DNA from: Bifidobacterium primatium
GTDB taxonomy: Bacteria > Actinomycetota > Actinomycetes > Actinomycetales > Bifidobacteriaceae
Direction: 5' to 3'
DNA length: 64,000 nt
Assembly (NCBI RefSeq): GCF_002802875.1
Contig: NZ_PEBI01000003.1
Span: 124,001-188,000 of the forward strand
Below, one piece after another: positions 52,101-61,969 of the stretch. Within the stretch, counting starts at the first letter, position 1. Each line of letters starts with the position of its first letter. The position numbers were made by a program, and so were the translations under genes. A model generated the notes under the pieces. That model had not been told where the DNA came from, ran no database searches, and saw nothing but the letters and a program-made list of their open reading frames with translations.

Positions 52101-54155
52101 ATGACAGTTCCATCGAAGCCGCTGCTGTATGAATTCGAAGCCATGTTCGACGATGCGCCGCATATACTCGAACGCGCACTCGACTATTGGGAGGATGACC
52201 GTGTGGGCTCGGTGGAGGAGATCGCCCCGGCGCTGTTCCATGCGCATGTGGCCGGCAGTGAGGAGACGCCCTACGACGTGGACATCCGTCTTGATGGCGG
52301 AGACACCGGAGACGAGACGTCTCATCCGCGCGAACGGCATGTGATGTCCGCCGCATGCACATGTCCCTATCACCGGACCCCATACTGCAAGCACGTGGGC
52401 GCCGTATTATACGCGCTTCGCGCACGGCTGGAAGGCGACGGAGGGAATCCCACGACGCCGGATGACGAGACTCCAGTGCACGAATCCAGACCCATCGTGC
52501 CGAAGCATGTCCTCGACGGCATATGCCATCGCATCGAGGAACGCATACAGCAGTCGGACGGCCGTAACGTTCTGTTCTTCTGGTCGACCGAGTGTCTGCG
52601 CCAGGCCGAACGGCTTCGTTCCGGAGCGGAGGAGCCGCTCATCCCGGCCAAGGAGGCCGGGCGCATGGTTCTCGGCCCCATGGACGAGTATCATCGTCGC
52701 CGCAACCTCAGCGACCACGACTATGATTCCGGCGGCCCCGACGAAGGCGCCGAATCGCAATCATGGCCCGCATCCGGCGAGACGCATCGGCAGGGCCTGT
52801 ACGACGACGCCCTTTCCGGCCTGCGTACGGTGGTCGACAACGCACTGCATTCCACGAGCTATGACGACGCCTGTTTCAACCTCGCCATATGCATGCAGGC
52901 GCTGGCCGCGTTCACGAACTCGGTGGATGACGATTATCACGAGCTTTCCAATGAGAACGATCAGCTCACCGATCGAATCCGCTGCTACATGGAGAACGTG
53001 GCCGCCTACGCGGATTCCCCGACCTCGAGCATCGCGCTCGGACACATCGCGAAGGTCGCGTATGAGCCGGATATACAGTTCTACGATCCCGCGAACGCGG
53101 CGATGCTGCTGGCAAGCGCCTGCGCGTTCGCCCGATACGAGGACAGGGCGATGTGGGCGTACGACGTGATCGACACTGCCCTTGAACGTCTCGGACCTTC
53201 GCATGACGGCGAATTGCCGCATGACATGCTTGTCGCCCCTCGTCATGTGCTGCACCGGTATGTGCAGATGGCGGCCTATGATCTGCGCCGGCTGGCCGGC
53301 GACGAGGCGGGGTGCCGGGAACTGTGGGATGCGTATCCTTCATCCGACCCGCTGCTGCTGATGCATGCCGTCGTCCTGATACGGCAGCGGCGGTTCCGGG
53401 AGGCATATCACCTTGTGGCCGGGCATCTTGACCGGAGCATGGACCCGCTCGATGCCGACAGGCAGATCGTCCGCAACGGTCTTCTGCAGGGGTTGCTGCC
53501 GCATGGCTGGCATTCGCTGCTGGAATGCTGTGCGGAGGGCATGGACGATGCCGAGCGGCTTGCCGGCGTCTACCGGTTCGTCATCGTCAACGGCAACGAC
53601 AAGGCGGACGCGACGTATGTGGGCAGGCTGCGTCGTCTGATCCGTCTGGGAGGGTCGAGCGATGAGCAGTGGCATGACGCGGCGCGCTCGCTGGCCCGTG
53701 AATGCGCCAGGAACATCGCGGAACGCATTCGCACGCAGCCCGAGATACCATGGAACGCCGTCGGACCGAATCGACGCAGCAGTTGGCGCAATCCCGCATA
53801 TGAGCGGCTCATCGTGGATGAGCGGCTGTCCGATGCGGCGCTCACCTATTGCGTGACCATCGACTATCCTCCGCTGCCTTTGCTGAAGACCATGGCGATC
53901 GACCATCCTCAGGAGGCCCGTCAGGTGATCTACGACGCCTTGCCCGTCGGTGCGCTGGATGCGAATGCGGTCGTTCCCGGCACGGGACGCCGTGGCATGG
54001 ATGCTCACCGGACCAAATACCGTCAGGTGGCGAAGCAGCTGCGGCGTTACCGTGAGGTGTTCGGGGATGAGGAGATGCGCGGGCTCGCCCGTCGCATCGT
54101 CGAACAGTATCCGAACCGCAGGGCGTTGCGCGACGAGCTGTCCTTCGCGCTGTAG
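52101..54155 (+). CDS. SWIM zinc-finger protein
   Basis: A 684-residue soluble protein. The SWIM motif CxCx(n)CxH is clear: AACTCPYHRTPYCKHVGAVLYALRARL at about residues 82-110. The rest is helical, suited to repeat-type (TPR-like) packing. SWIM proteins bind nucleic acids or proteins; this one has no known role. The ATG at 52101 lacks a ribosome binding site but has TACACT six bases upstream, so a leaderless mRNA is likely. It diverges from brxA, so it may be a BREX-linked gene; it could equally be an older neighbour. Confidence 0.78.
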   Translation: MTVPSKPLLYEFEAMFDDAPHILERALDYWEDDRVGSVEEIAPALFHAHVAGSEETPYDVDIRLDGGDTGDETSHPRERHVMSAACTCPYHRTPYCKHVGAVLYALRARLEGDGGNPTTPDDETPVHESRPIVPKHVLDGICHRIEERIQQSDGRNVLFFWSTECLRQAERLRSGAEEPLIPAKEAGRMVLGPMDEYHRRRNLSDHDYDSGGPDEGAESQSWPASGETHRQGLYDDALSGLRTVVDNALHSTSYDDACFNLAICMQALAAFTNSVDDDYHELSNENDQLTDRIRCYMENVAAYADSPTSSIALGHIAKVAYEPDIQFYDPANAAMLLASACAFARYEDRAMWAYDVIDTALERLGPSHDGELPHDMLVAPRHVLHRYVQMAAYDLRRLAGDEAGCRELWDAYPSSDPLLLMHAVVLIRQRRFREAYHLVAGHLDRSMDPLDADRQIVRNGLLQGLLPHGWHSLLECCAEGMDDAERLAGVYRFVIVNGNDKADATYVGRLRRLIRLGGSSDEQWHDAARSLARECARNIAERIRTQPEIPWNAVGPNRRSSWRNPAYERLIVDERLSDAALTYCVTIDYPPLPLLKTMAIDHPQEARQVIYDALPVGALDANAVVPGTGRRGMDAHRTKYRQVAKQLRRYREVFGDEEMRGLARRIVEQYPNRRALRDELSFAL

Positions 54156-54245
54156 CGAATCCGTCGATTCGCCGAGGGCCGAGACCGGCGCCTCCCGGAG
54201 TAGAGTTGGGCTTGAAAAACCGAAACCATTGCAAAGGAGCACGCC

Positions 54246-55100
54246 ATGACATTGCTCGAACCTCCCGCGATTCCGACCCGTAAGGCGCATGATGGCCTGG
54301 AACTGCCGGCCATCGGATTCGGCACCTACAAGGTGAACGGGTTCACCGGAGTCAGGGCCATCGCGTCGGCGCTTGAAGTCGGATACCGTCTGATCGACTC
54401 CGCGTTCAACTATGAGAACGAGGGCGTGGTCGGCAGGGCCATCCGTGAATCCGAGGTGCCGAGGGAGGATATCATCGTCACCTCGAAGCTGCCCGGCCGC
54501 CATCATCAGTACGATCAGGCACGCACCACCATCGAGGAGTCGGTGGCACGCATGGGACTCGACTATATCGACCTGTATCTCATCCACTGGCCGAACCCGT
54601 CGCAGGGGCAGTTCGTGGAAGCGTGGCAGGCGCTTGTCGACGCACAGGAGCAGGGCATCGTGAAGCATATCGGCGTGAGCAACTTCCTGCCCGGCCATAT
54701 CGATCTGCTCATTCGTGCGACCGGTGTGACGCCGGCGGTCAACCAAGTCGAACTGCATCCGTTCTTCCAGCAGAACGAGCAGCGCGCATACGATGAGGCG
54801 CATGGCATCATCACCGAGGCGTGGAGCCCGTTGGGCCGCGCCAACCAGATGCTCAAGGATCCGACGATCGTCAGCATCGCACGCAAGCATGATGTCTCCC
54901 CCGTCGCCGCGATCCTGCGCTGGCATCTGCAGCTCGGCGACGTGGCCATCCCGAAGTCGATGGACCGCGACCGTCAGCGCGCCAACCTCGATCTGACCGG
55001 TTTCGAACTCGACGAACAGGATATGCGCGACATCGCGGCCATGGACAATCCCGAGGGCCGTACGTTCGAGCAGGATCCCCACTGGCACGAGGAGGACTAA
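54246..55100 (+). CDS. Aldo/keto reductase (second copy)
   Basis: A 284-residue NADPH-dependent reductase. The tetrad is visible: Asp in YRLIDSA, Tyr in FNYENEG, Lys in VTSKLPG and His in YLIHWPNP. AAAGGAGCACGCC precedes the ATG. It is a paralogue, not a duplicate, of the gene at 32298-33125: overall it diverges but keeps 25 identical bases around DLYLIHWP. A very stable terminator follows. Confidence 0.93.
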   Translation: MTLLEPPAIPTRKAHDGLELPAIGFGTYKVNGFTGVRAIASALEVGYRLIDSAFNYENEGVVGRAIRESEVPREDIIVTSKLPGRHHQYDQARTTIEESVARMGLDYIDLYLIHWPNPSQGQFVEAWQALVDAQEQGIVKHIGVSNFLPGHIDLLIRATGVTPAVNQVELHPFFQQNEQRAYDEAHGIITEAWSPLGRANQMLKDPTIVSIARKHDVSPVAAILRWHLQLGDVAIPKSMDRDRQRANLDLTGFELDEQDMRDIAAMDNPEGRTFEQDPHWHEED

Positions 55101-55130
55101 CCCCTCCCTCTTCCCGACCTCAAAACGTCA

Positions 55131-55185
55131 GATGCCCGTCGTATCGTCCGAACTCGATCGGACGATACGACGGGCATCGTTTTTC
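55131..55185 (+). terminator. Strong Rho-independent terminator, bidirectional
   Basis: Arms of 20 bases (55131-55150 and 55159-55178) are perfectly complementary around an eight-base loop, followed by GTTTTTCG. On the minus strand a TTTT run also follows (complement of AAAA at 55122), so it can serve the convergent gene at 55198 as well. Confidence 0.9.
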
Positions 55186-55197
55186 GTCATCGCCGTC

Positions 55198-56067
55198 TTA
55201 CCGTTGACGTCCCATCATCAGCTGCCAGACCCTGTCTCCCTCATGCAGGCTGCGCGGCACCATCGGTCGCAGCGTCGGATCTTCGAGCAGGGTCCGGGCA
55301 TGTTCCGCATCTCCGTGAAGCACCTTGTATTCGGCCAGCTGAATCTGCCATCCGACCCGGCCGTGGTGGCTGGGCTCCTCCTCCATACGCCGGGCGATGT
55401 AGTCGGCGTCGGCACGGGTCCATGAGGATGCCGGACGGAACCAGATGCCCATGTCATGGAGCAGCCCCTCGAGCATCATCCGTTCGGCGGAGCCCGCCCG
55501 CCGTCTGGAGACGATGCCGCGCAGCTGCTCGACCGCGATGTCGCGCCGACGGTAGTCGCCCATCATATGGCAGGCTATGGCGCCGATGTTGAGCATCATG
55601 ACCCTCAGGTTGCCATCGCCGGAGACCTGCAGGGCGCCCAGACGATCCACCGCCCTGCGCGGCTCGTCGTCAAGATAGTCGCATCGTGCATATTCGATGG
55701 CGAGCCGGTCGGCCGAACGGTTGAACCTGTCATGCTGCGCGTACCGGTCGAGCACCGCACGGTATTTGTCCACGTCGCAGTCCTGGACGACGATGGGCGC
55801 CAGGGCGGCGAACGCCCGTGCAAGGCATCGACGGCATGAGACGGTGATGAGCCAGGTCACGATGACGAACATGACGATCGTCAGATAGAACAGGCCCGCC
55901 GACTCCATCGACGCCATCAGCACGTAGTACACCACGGCGACCATCAGCAGTATCGCGATGTGTCCGGCCCGGATTCTTCGCGTACGTGCGGCATAGACGG
56001 CCCACACCTGGTCGGCGCTCATGCCATACCATTCCGAACGGGAACCATCGTCACGCATCGTCGTCAT
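55198..56067 (-). CDS. Hypothetical membrane protein downstream of jetC
   Basis: I do not recognise this family. The 289-residue protein has a polar start, two membrane helices at about residues 35-53 and 57-76, then a cytoplasmic helical region of about 200 residues with TPR-like pairs (DRYAQHDRFNRSADRLAIEYARC, ILGD-type repeats). GGATGAAGG lies before the ATG at 56067; the frame opens at a GTG at 56142. It is on the same strand as the Wadjet-like genes and 96 bases after jetC, and takes the place where a jetD might be expected, but shows no nuclease or TOPRIM feature. Confidence 0.55.
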   Translation of the reverse strand: MTTMRDDGSRSEWYGMSADQVWAVYAARTRRIRAGHIAILLMVAVVYYVLMASMESAGLFYLTIVMFVIVTWLITVSCRRCLARAFAALAPIVVQDCDVDKYRAVLDRYAQHDRFNRSADRLAIEYARCDYLDDEPRRAVDRLGALQVSGDGNLRVMMLNIGAIACHMMGDYRRRDIAVEQLRGIVSRRRAGSAERMMLEGLLHDMGIWFRPASSWTRADADYIARRMEEEPSHHGRVGWQIQLAEYKVLHGDAEHARTLLEDPTLRPMVPRSLHEGDRVWQLMMGRQR

Positions 56068-56163
56068 GCCTTCATCCTCACTTTCCGAGCTTTCCGTCGA
56101 TACCGTCGGAAAACATGCATCGTATGTATATATGATGGCCACGTCCCGCAGCGGCCGGCGCCG

Positions 56164-59100
56164 TCATTCGGCGTCGACCGCCATCAGGGTCGCCTCCTGC
56201 AGATAGGAGCGGCTGGTCTCCGGATCCCTATAGGCGACATAGGCCTTCGTGGCGATTTCGAGAATCTCCGCCGTCTTGCTTTCCGGCGCCGACACGATGA
56301 CCTGGAAACCGAGACGCGGCAGCACGGAAAGCGCTCGCTGCGTATAACGGCCGTCGGCCTTGATGAGCGCCTCGTCGAGGAACAGCGTGGTGTAGGTGGG
56401 CCGTCCGGAGACGTCGCCTCCCAGCAGGTAGATGAGTGCGGCGCCGTAGACGAACGAGGTGAGCTCCTGCAGCGCTCCGCCGGATTTTCCTCCGGTCGAG
56501 GTGATGCGTTCGTCGGGAGCGCCCGCGTGGCTCACCGTCGCATAGAACGAGGACCGGCAACGCGGGTCGAGGTTACGGGCTCCGTAGTTCTTGATGCCGT
56601 TGGCGTCGCGGACCTGTTCGAGCTCGTGTCGAAGCGCGTCGACCAGTCCGGCGCATGCGGTGAACGTCTTCCTGGCGACGGCCATGCGGTCCGTCGAACG
56701 TTCCGCCTCCGCATGCCATTCGCCAAGCGTGGCTATGGTCCGTTTCAGACGTGCGGTGAACGAGCGTTCGGGACGTCTCACGTCGGCGCCGATGGACAGG
56801 CTGCCATGCCGCGGACCGAACTTCTGGCCCCGCAGCATGGCGTTGATGCGGTCCAGCTGATCGGCGATGTCGTTCGCGTCGGTGTCGAGCGCGCGGTTGA
56901 TCTGCGTGAAGTCCATGAGCAGCTTGTCGAGGCTGTTGGCGTACTCCTCCTCGGTGGCCGCCGATGCCGTCAGCCGTTCGAGATCGGTCAGCTCGTCCAG
57001 ATAGTACTTGTAGTCCTCCACGCTCGCCGTCAGGGAACCGTCGTCCCCCGCATACAGGTCGAGATACGTGGCCATGCGCGTCTCCGTTTCGGTCCGCCGC
57101 GTTCCGGCCGTTTCGGCGAGCGCGGCGACCCTTTGCCTGACGGATGCGCACACCCGCTCCACCGTGCGCCGTTCGAACGTGTCGCCCTGTGTGGTCGGTC
57201 CGGCCCCGACGATGATGTGCGGTCGGTCGGCGCGGTTCACCACCCCGGCGAAGTTGTCCTCATACGCCGTGTCCAGCAGTTCGATGACCGGTTCGGGCAG
57301 CTGCGGGCCGTCATGTCCTTCATGATCGGGGCCGGCGTGCGTTTCGAGCCATTGGCGGATGGCGGCCATGGCTCGCCGCAGCGACTCGTATCGGCTTTTC
57401 GCCCGGTAGAGCTTCTGGTTTTCCTGTGCCAGTTCGGCCTCGAGATCGTCGCGCATGGAGGCGAGTCCGTCGAGCTCCGGATCGTCGTCATGTCGGGAGG
57501 CGGCGTCTTTCAGCTCGTCGATGCGACGTCGTATGCCGTCGACGTCGACCTTCTCCCATGGTGTGTAGTCGAGTTGTTCGGCGAGACCGTGTTCCTTGTG
57601 CAGCCTGTCTATGCGTCGTTTCTGTTCGGCATAGGCCGCATCCGCCTGCCGGAGGCGGGTCTTGGCGTCGTTCACCGATTGGGCGAGCCGTTCCAGATAT
57701 GCGTCGTCGGCGAATCCGATGATGGGGTGCAGTCCCTTGGTGCCATGGTATCCGCGGTCTCCGGATTTCATCTGGCCATCCGCCTGCACCTGACGGTCCC
57801 GGTCGCCGTCGTCGATGGCGTCGACGCATCGGGCGTCGAATCGTTCGGACCCCGTCTGTTCCTTGAGCCAGCCGATGAACGGGGAGTTCTCCCGATACCG
57901 CAGTTTCCCGGACATCCAGCCGGCGGTATGGCCGGTGTCGTATTCGCGGGAGGTGTCGATGAACCGCCATGTGCGGCGGATCATCGTCGTCGGGTCTATG
58001 GCGCTGACCTTTTCGGCGAATCCCCGCTCGTGGCGCTTGTCGACGAGGATGGTCTGCGCGATGGGCGCATATGCGACGTTCATGGCGGCTCGCCATCGCT
58101 CGCTGTCCTCGCGTACGTCCATGAGCTCGGCGACGTACGGCAGTTCATCCACGCTCAGACCGGTCGCGCGGGCGAGCAGGGCCCTTGCGTCATCCATGGC
58201 CTGGGTGATGCGTGTTCCACGCTTGGTCTGGCGTTCATGGTCCTTCTGCAGGCGGGCGAGATCGGCGGCTGCCGCGGACCGGTCGCCGACCGCCTCGTCG
58301 CGAAGACGCTCGCACTCGGCGAGTTCGTTTTCGTATGTCCGTTCGAAGGCGAGAGCGGCCTGCCGCCGGGCGTTCCATGCCGAGGAGTCGGCGGGCATGG
58401 TCTCGTCGACTCCTCGGAACTGCGTTTCCATGCGCTTCCGTTGCCGCTGCGCATCGTCGAGATCGCGTCCGGCCTGGTCAAGCTCCGTTTCCAGACGGAT
58501 TCGCCCGCCACCGTCAAGCCCTTGCATCCGGGCGCTGATGTCGACGATGCGATGCTGCAATGACTCCGCATGTCGTTGCAGTCGTTCCGTTTCACGTTGC
58601 TGCAGTTCGGCCTCATGCTCGTCGACCGGCAGCTGCGTGGCCACCTCTTTCGTCAGCCGTCCGGTGACCCAGTGTTCCAGCGTCCTGCGTCCGTCCTCGC
58701 TGTCGGGGTCGATCGGCTCGAAGGACCTGGTCTGCCGCAGTGCGTTCGCGTATTCGCCGTAGGCCTGCTGGATGCCGCGCAGGCGGCCGATTCTTCTGGC
58801 CTTTTCCTCCATGCTGCGGAAGTTCTCGTCATAGCGGTCGTAGTCCTCCACGGTACTGCGGGTCAGCCCCAACGCCTCCGGCACGCCGAGAACGCCTTGC
58901 TTGAAGATGTCGTCGAGCCTTGACGGCGCATCGGCCGATTGGATCTTGTACAGCAGGCGGCATGCGGATTCGCTCAGTCCCAGCGTGCGCCAGATGTGGG
59001 CGTGGAAGGCGTCGGCGTTCGAAAACTGCAGACAGCCGGGATATGCGGATTTCAGTGCGGTGGGTGTGAACGGCGCGTCACGGAACGCGTCCATCATCCT

Positions 59101-59592
59101 CGGGTCTATCTTCCGGTCCCATACGATGTACTGTCGGCGCACGTCTCCCCTGCCGTCGCCCGGGGAGAGATAGAGGAATTTCGCGCAGGAGAGGGTCTCC
59201 CCTCCCGTGTGGTTCTCGTAGGTGTCGACGATGGCTCCCCAGACCGACTGCGGCGTGCCGTCGTCGTCGCGGCCCCGAAGATAGATGGGCACGTCGCCTG
59301 TGCCGTCGTTGCTCATGCCGAGCATGCCACGCAGGTATGTGTAGTCGTTGCGTTCGGAGCGTCCGGCGTTCGATGCCTTGTTGTATGGCGTTCCCGTGGG
59401 ATACAGCAGCGATATCTGCGCGTCGACGAGCGTGGATTTGCCCGATTCGCTGGCTCCGGCGAGCAGCGTCACCGGCTCTCCCGAGTCGGTGGAGGGCCTG
59501 AACTCGTGGTATCCGTCGTATGAGCCCCAGTTGACGAGCTGTCGGCTTGTCAGCATCCATCGGTCGGCGATGATCGCCATCTCGTTCTTCAT
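56164..59592 (-). CDS. jetC: JetC-like SMC/MukB-type ATPase
   Basis: An 1142-residue condensin-like ATPase of the Wadjet group, which extrudes DNA loops and senses small circles. Walker A is [10 protein letters not shown] (about residues 45-54). Long coiled coils fill about 220-480 and 600-950, with hinge-like residues between. The C-terminal signature [27 protein letters not shown] and Walker [16 protein letters not shown] (about 1060) complete the head. The start overlaps the jetB stop (ATGA). Confidence 0.9.
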   Translation of the reverse strand: MKNEMAIIADRWMLTSRQLVNWGSYDGYHEFRPSTDSGEPVTLLAGASESGKSTLVDAQISLLYPTGTPYNKASNAGRSERNDYTYLRGMLGMSNDGTGDVPIYLRGRDDDGTPQSVWGAIVDTYENHTGGETLSCAKFLYLSPGDGRGDVRRQYIVWDRKIDPRMMDAFRDAPFTPTALKSAYPGCLQFSNADAFHAHIWRTLGLSESACRLLYKIQSADAPSRLDDIFKQGVLGVPEALGLTRSTVEDYDRYDENFRSMEEKARRIGRLRGIQQAYGEYANALRQTRSFEPIDPDSEDGRRTLEHWVTGRLTKEVATQLPVDEHEAELQQRETERLQRHAESLQHRIVDISARMQGLDGGGRIRLETELDQAGRDLDDAQRQRKRMETQFRGVDETMPADSSAWNARRQAALAFERTYENELAECERLRDEAVGDRSAAAADLARLQKDHERQTKRGTRITQAMDDARALLARATGLSVDELPYVAELMDVREDSERWRAAMNVAYAPIAQTILVDKRHERGFAEKVSAIDPTTMIRRTWRFIDTSREYDTGHTAGWMSGKLRYRENSPFIGWLKEQTGSERFDARCVDAIDDGDRDRQVQADGQMKSGDRGYHGTKGLHPIIGFADDAYLERLAQSVNDAKTRLRQADAAYAEQKRRIDRLHKEHGLAEQLDYTPWEKVDVDGIRRRIDELKDAASRHDDDPELDGLASMRDDLEAELAQENQKLYRAKSRYESLRRAMAAIRQWLETHAGPDHEGHDGPQLPEPVIELLDTAYEDNFAGVVNRADRPHIIVGAGPTTQGDTFERRTVERVCASVRQRVAALAETAGTRRTETETRMATYLDLYAGDDGSLTASVEDYKYYLDELTDLERLTASAATEEEYANSLDKLLMDFTQINRALDTDANDIADQLDRINAMLRGQKFGPRHGSLSIGADVRRPERSFTARLKRTIATLGEWHAEAERSTDRMAVARKTFTACAGLVDALRHELEQVRDANGIKNYGARNLDPRCRSSFYATVSHAGAPDERITSTGGKSGGALQELTSFVYGAALIYLLGGDVSGRPTYTTLFLDEALIKADGRYTQRALSVLPRLGFQVIVSAPESKTAEILEIATKAYVAYRDPETSRSYLQEATLMAVDAE

Positions 59593-60404
59593 CGGCCCTC
59601 CTCGATATCCATGGAACCGCCTTCGACGATGGCTCCGACGTCCATGGCGTCGTCGTGCATGGCAGCGCTTTCATCCGCATCCGATACGGCGCCGCCGCCC
59701 GGCTCCTCGTCCTGCGGCTCGATGTCCGCGCCCAGCCAGGTCTCGGCGAGGCGCCGGTCAAGTACCACGGGCACCAACGGCGTGATCGTGTACATGCGTT
59801 CGTCGTCATCGTTTCTGGACAGGTATCCGTAGGTGGTCAGGGCGGAGACCGTGGCGGCTATCTTCTTCAGCACGCCCTCCTCGTCATTGCGCGAGGCCAG
59901 ATAGCCGGCTCCCGTGGTCAGCGCGTTGCGGATCTCCTCGAAGCTGACGATCCATCCGTCCGACTCCGTGCGGGTGTTCTCGTATTCGAGCACGCGTATG
60001 CGCAGGTATGCGAGCGTGGCGGCCTCCTCGCGGGTGAGGCTGGCACGGGTCTTGAGCGCACGCATGGATACGTCGGATTCGCTCACCGGCGTGGCGTACA
60101 TGATGTGGTAATGCCGGTTCACGACCAGTTCGAGCATGTCGTTGTTCAACGAGCGGACGACGTCCTCCCGGTTGTCGAGCACCAGGTCGTAGAGATCGCC
60201 GGTGATGTATCGGTCGCGTTTGAGCGCGATGGCCGCGATGCGTGCGTCGGCATCCATGTCGCCGGTGTCGCCTTCGAACAGTGCGTGGGGGTTCATCGTC
60301 GCCATGAAATCGCCGGCCGCTGCGGCCCCGCCGCCGGACGTCTCGTCCGCGGATACGTTCTTGGGAGAACCGTCCATGTCGTTGTCGTCCTGTGCCATGT
60401 TCAT
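59589..60404 (-). CDS. jetB: JetB-like (DUF4194, MukE-like) protein
   Basis: A 271-residue winged-helix subunit of a Wadjet-like condensin. The core (residues about 70-215) contains [35 protein letters not shown] and [10 protein letters not shown], characteristic of DUF4194. The flanks are acidic and low-complexity, with [15 protein letters not shown] near the C-terminus. GGAGG precedes the ATG at 60404, which overlaps the jetA stop (ATGA at 60401-60404). ATG at 60398 is an alternative start. Confidence 0.88.
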   Translation of the reverse strand: MNMAQDDNDMDGSPKNVSADETSGGGAAAAGDFMATMNPHALFEGDTGDMDADARIAAIALKRDRYITGDLYDLVLDNREDVVRSLNNDMLELVVNRHYHIMYATPVSESDVSMRALKTRASLTREEAATLAYLRIRVLEYENTRTESDGWIVSFEEIRNALTTGAGYLASRNDEEGVLKKIAATVSALTTYGYLSRNDDDERMYTITPLVPVVLDRRLAETWLGADIEPQDEEPGGGAVSDADESAAMHDDAMDVGAIVEGGSMDIEEGR

Positions 60405-61915
60405 CCTTCCTCCACGATGTCGTCCAGGGTCCTCGTATCGGCCAGCAGCGGTCGTGTGTGCCATTGCCGTTCCTCGCCGGACAACGATATGCAGTGCCAT
60501 GTCGCACGTGGTCCCGTGCCGACCTGCAGCCCGCCGAGGAATCCCACGAGTTCGCTTTCCCTTCGTTCCTCGGCCGGCAGAAGGTTGAAGCTGGCCGCCA
60601 TGTCCACGTAGTCGCCCCGCATGACCGGATTGCCGCGGATGAGCTCCACCATGTGGCGAAGCCGCGGCCCGCCTACCTCGACCATGGCCTGCAGATCGGG
60701 GGCCTCGATATGCCGCATGGCGCCGCCGGAGTCGTCGAGACCGGGCGGGGACGCATAGGTCAGCGGACGTGCCGGCCGCAGCGGCAGACGTCCCAGACGG
60801 ACCGTGGCGACGCTGGTGTCGTAGGGCTGGTCCGTGGCGTCGGGATCGGCCTTCGCCTCGGCGTTGAGTTTGGCGAACAGACGGTTCAATGTGCCGAGCA
60901 TGGTGCGGTATCGCGTGTCGGTCTGCTGGCGCACCAGCCTGCTGACGGCTTCGTCCGAAAGCCTCATCTGCCGGCGCACGTCCTCGATGCCTTCATAGAT
61001 GAGGGAGAGCTCGGCCTTGATCTGATTGAGCAGTACGGCGGAGTCGCCGGCCAGGTACGGGGTCTGGGCGATGTCTCGTATGGCGTCGTCGATCTGGTGC
61101 CGCCCCTCCTCGGTCACGATGACTTGGAACGCGTCGGCGAACCGGCGGCCGCTGTCCGATTCGCGGAACGACCTGCGGTAGTCGTCGTGATATAGGGAGA
61201 GTATGTCTTCGACGGACATGGCGCCGGCCTGCATGCGCCGGCGCAGGGCGTCGCCGTTGTCCCGTTCGGACATCGCCAGCTCCTTGAGGTCGACGGGCAC
61301 GCCGCGCAGTGTATTGTGCAGCACGCCGATGATGTCCGCCACCTGGTCCTGCGAAAGCTTCTCATCGGACTCGCCGTGCTCGATCTGCTCGATCTCCCTG
61401 CGACGCTCCTCTATCTCCCCGTTGAGCAGTTCGACGCGTTTCTTCGGATCGGCGGTCAGTCGCATACGGGCATGCTCGACCTCCATGATGATGGAGTTCG
61501 CCTGGGCTCCGGAAAGCACCTGGGTGTCGTCCTCCAGACGGGAGAGCGCGTCGATGGCCCTATGGGCCCTGGCCGTGAGCCGATACAGGAACCGGTGCGA
61601 GGCGACGTCGAGCGAATTCGCCAGCCAGGCGTAGTCGCCGTCGCCTTCGCGGGTGAGCTCGACGAGTATCTGATGGGCGGCGTCGGAGAGCGTCTGGTCG
61701 TCCTTCAGCGTGTATTCGCCGGTTTCGATGAGTCCCGACAGACCCTGCGCGAAACGGTCCTCGAGGATCTCGCGGGGCAGTTCCCCGGTGAGCGGTTCGA
61801 ACGCCGCACGGAGCAATGCCACGTACATCATGGAGTGCTGACGCAGAAGCAGTCGCAGCACACCGGTCTCATAGACCGGTCTGAGCCTTTCCATCTCCTG
61901 ACGGACGTCGCCCAA
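60401..61915 (-). CDS. jetA: JetA-like (DUF3375, MukF/kleisin-like) protein
   Basis: A 504-residue kleisin-type subunit of a Wadjet-like condensin. Family marks are [20 protein letters not shown] at the start, [10 protein letters not shown], and a coiled stretch [15 protein letters not shown]. The start is TTG at 61915: AGAGG lies six bases upstream, whereas TTG at 61921 touches it and no ATG is available. It starts 54 bases after glnE on the same strand, so glnE and jetABC may share a transcript. Confidence 0.88.
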   Translation of the reverse strand: MGDVRQEMERLRPVYETGVLRLLLRQHSMMYVALLRAAFEPLTGELPREILEDRFAQGLSGLIETGEYTLKDDQTLSDAAHQILVELTREGDGDYAWLANSLDVASHRFLYRLTARAHRAIDALSRLEDDTQVLSGAQANSIIMEVEHARMRLTADPKKRVELLNGEIEERRREIEQIEHGESDEKLSQDQVADIIGVLHNTLRGVPVDLKELAMSERDNGDALRRRMQAGAMSVEDILSLYHDDYRRSFRESDSGRRFADAFQVIVTEEGRHQIDDAIRDIAQTPYLAGDSAVLLNQIKAELSLIYEGIEDVRRQMRLSDEAVSRLVRQQTDTRYRTMLGTLNRLFAKLNAEAKADPDATDQPYDTSVATVRLGRLPLRPARPLTYASPPGLDDSGGAMRHIEAPDLQAMVEVGGPRLRHMVELIRGNPVMRGDYVDMAASFNLLPAEERRESELVGFLGGLQVGTGPRATWHCISLSGEERQWHTRPLLADTRTLDDIVEEG

Positions 61916-61969
61916 ATTCAACCTCTTTCGTTCTCGTTCAACATGTCGGTCACGCGAGCGCCGTCCCGG

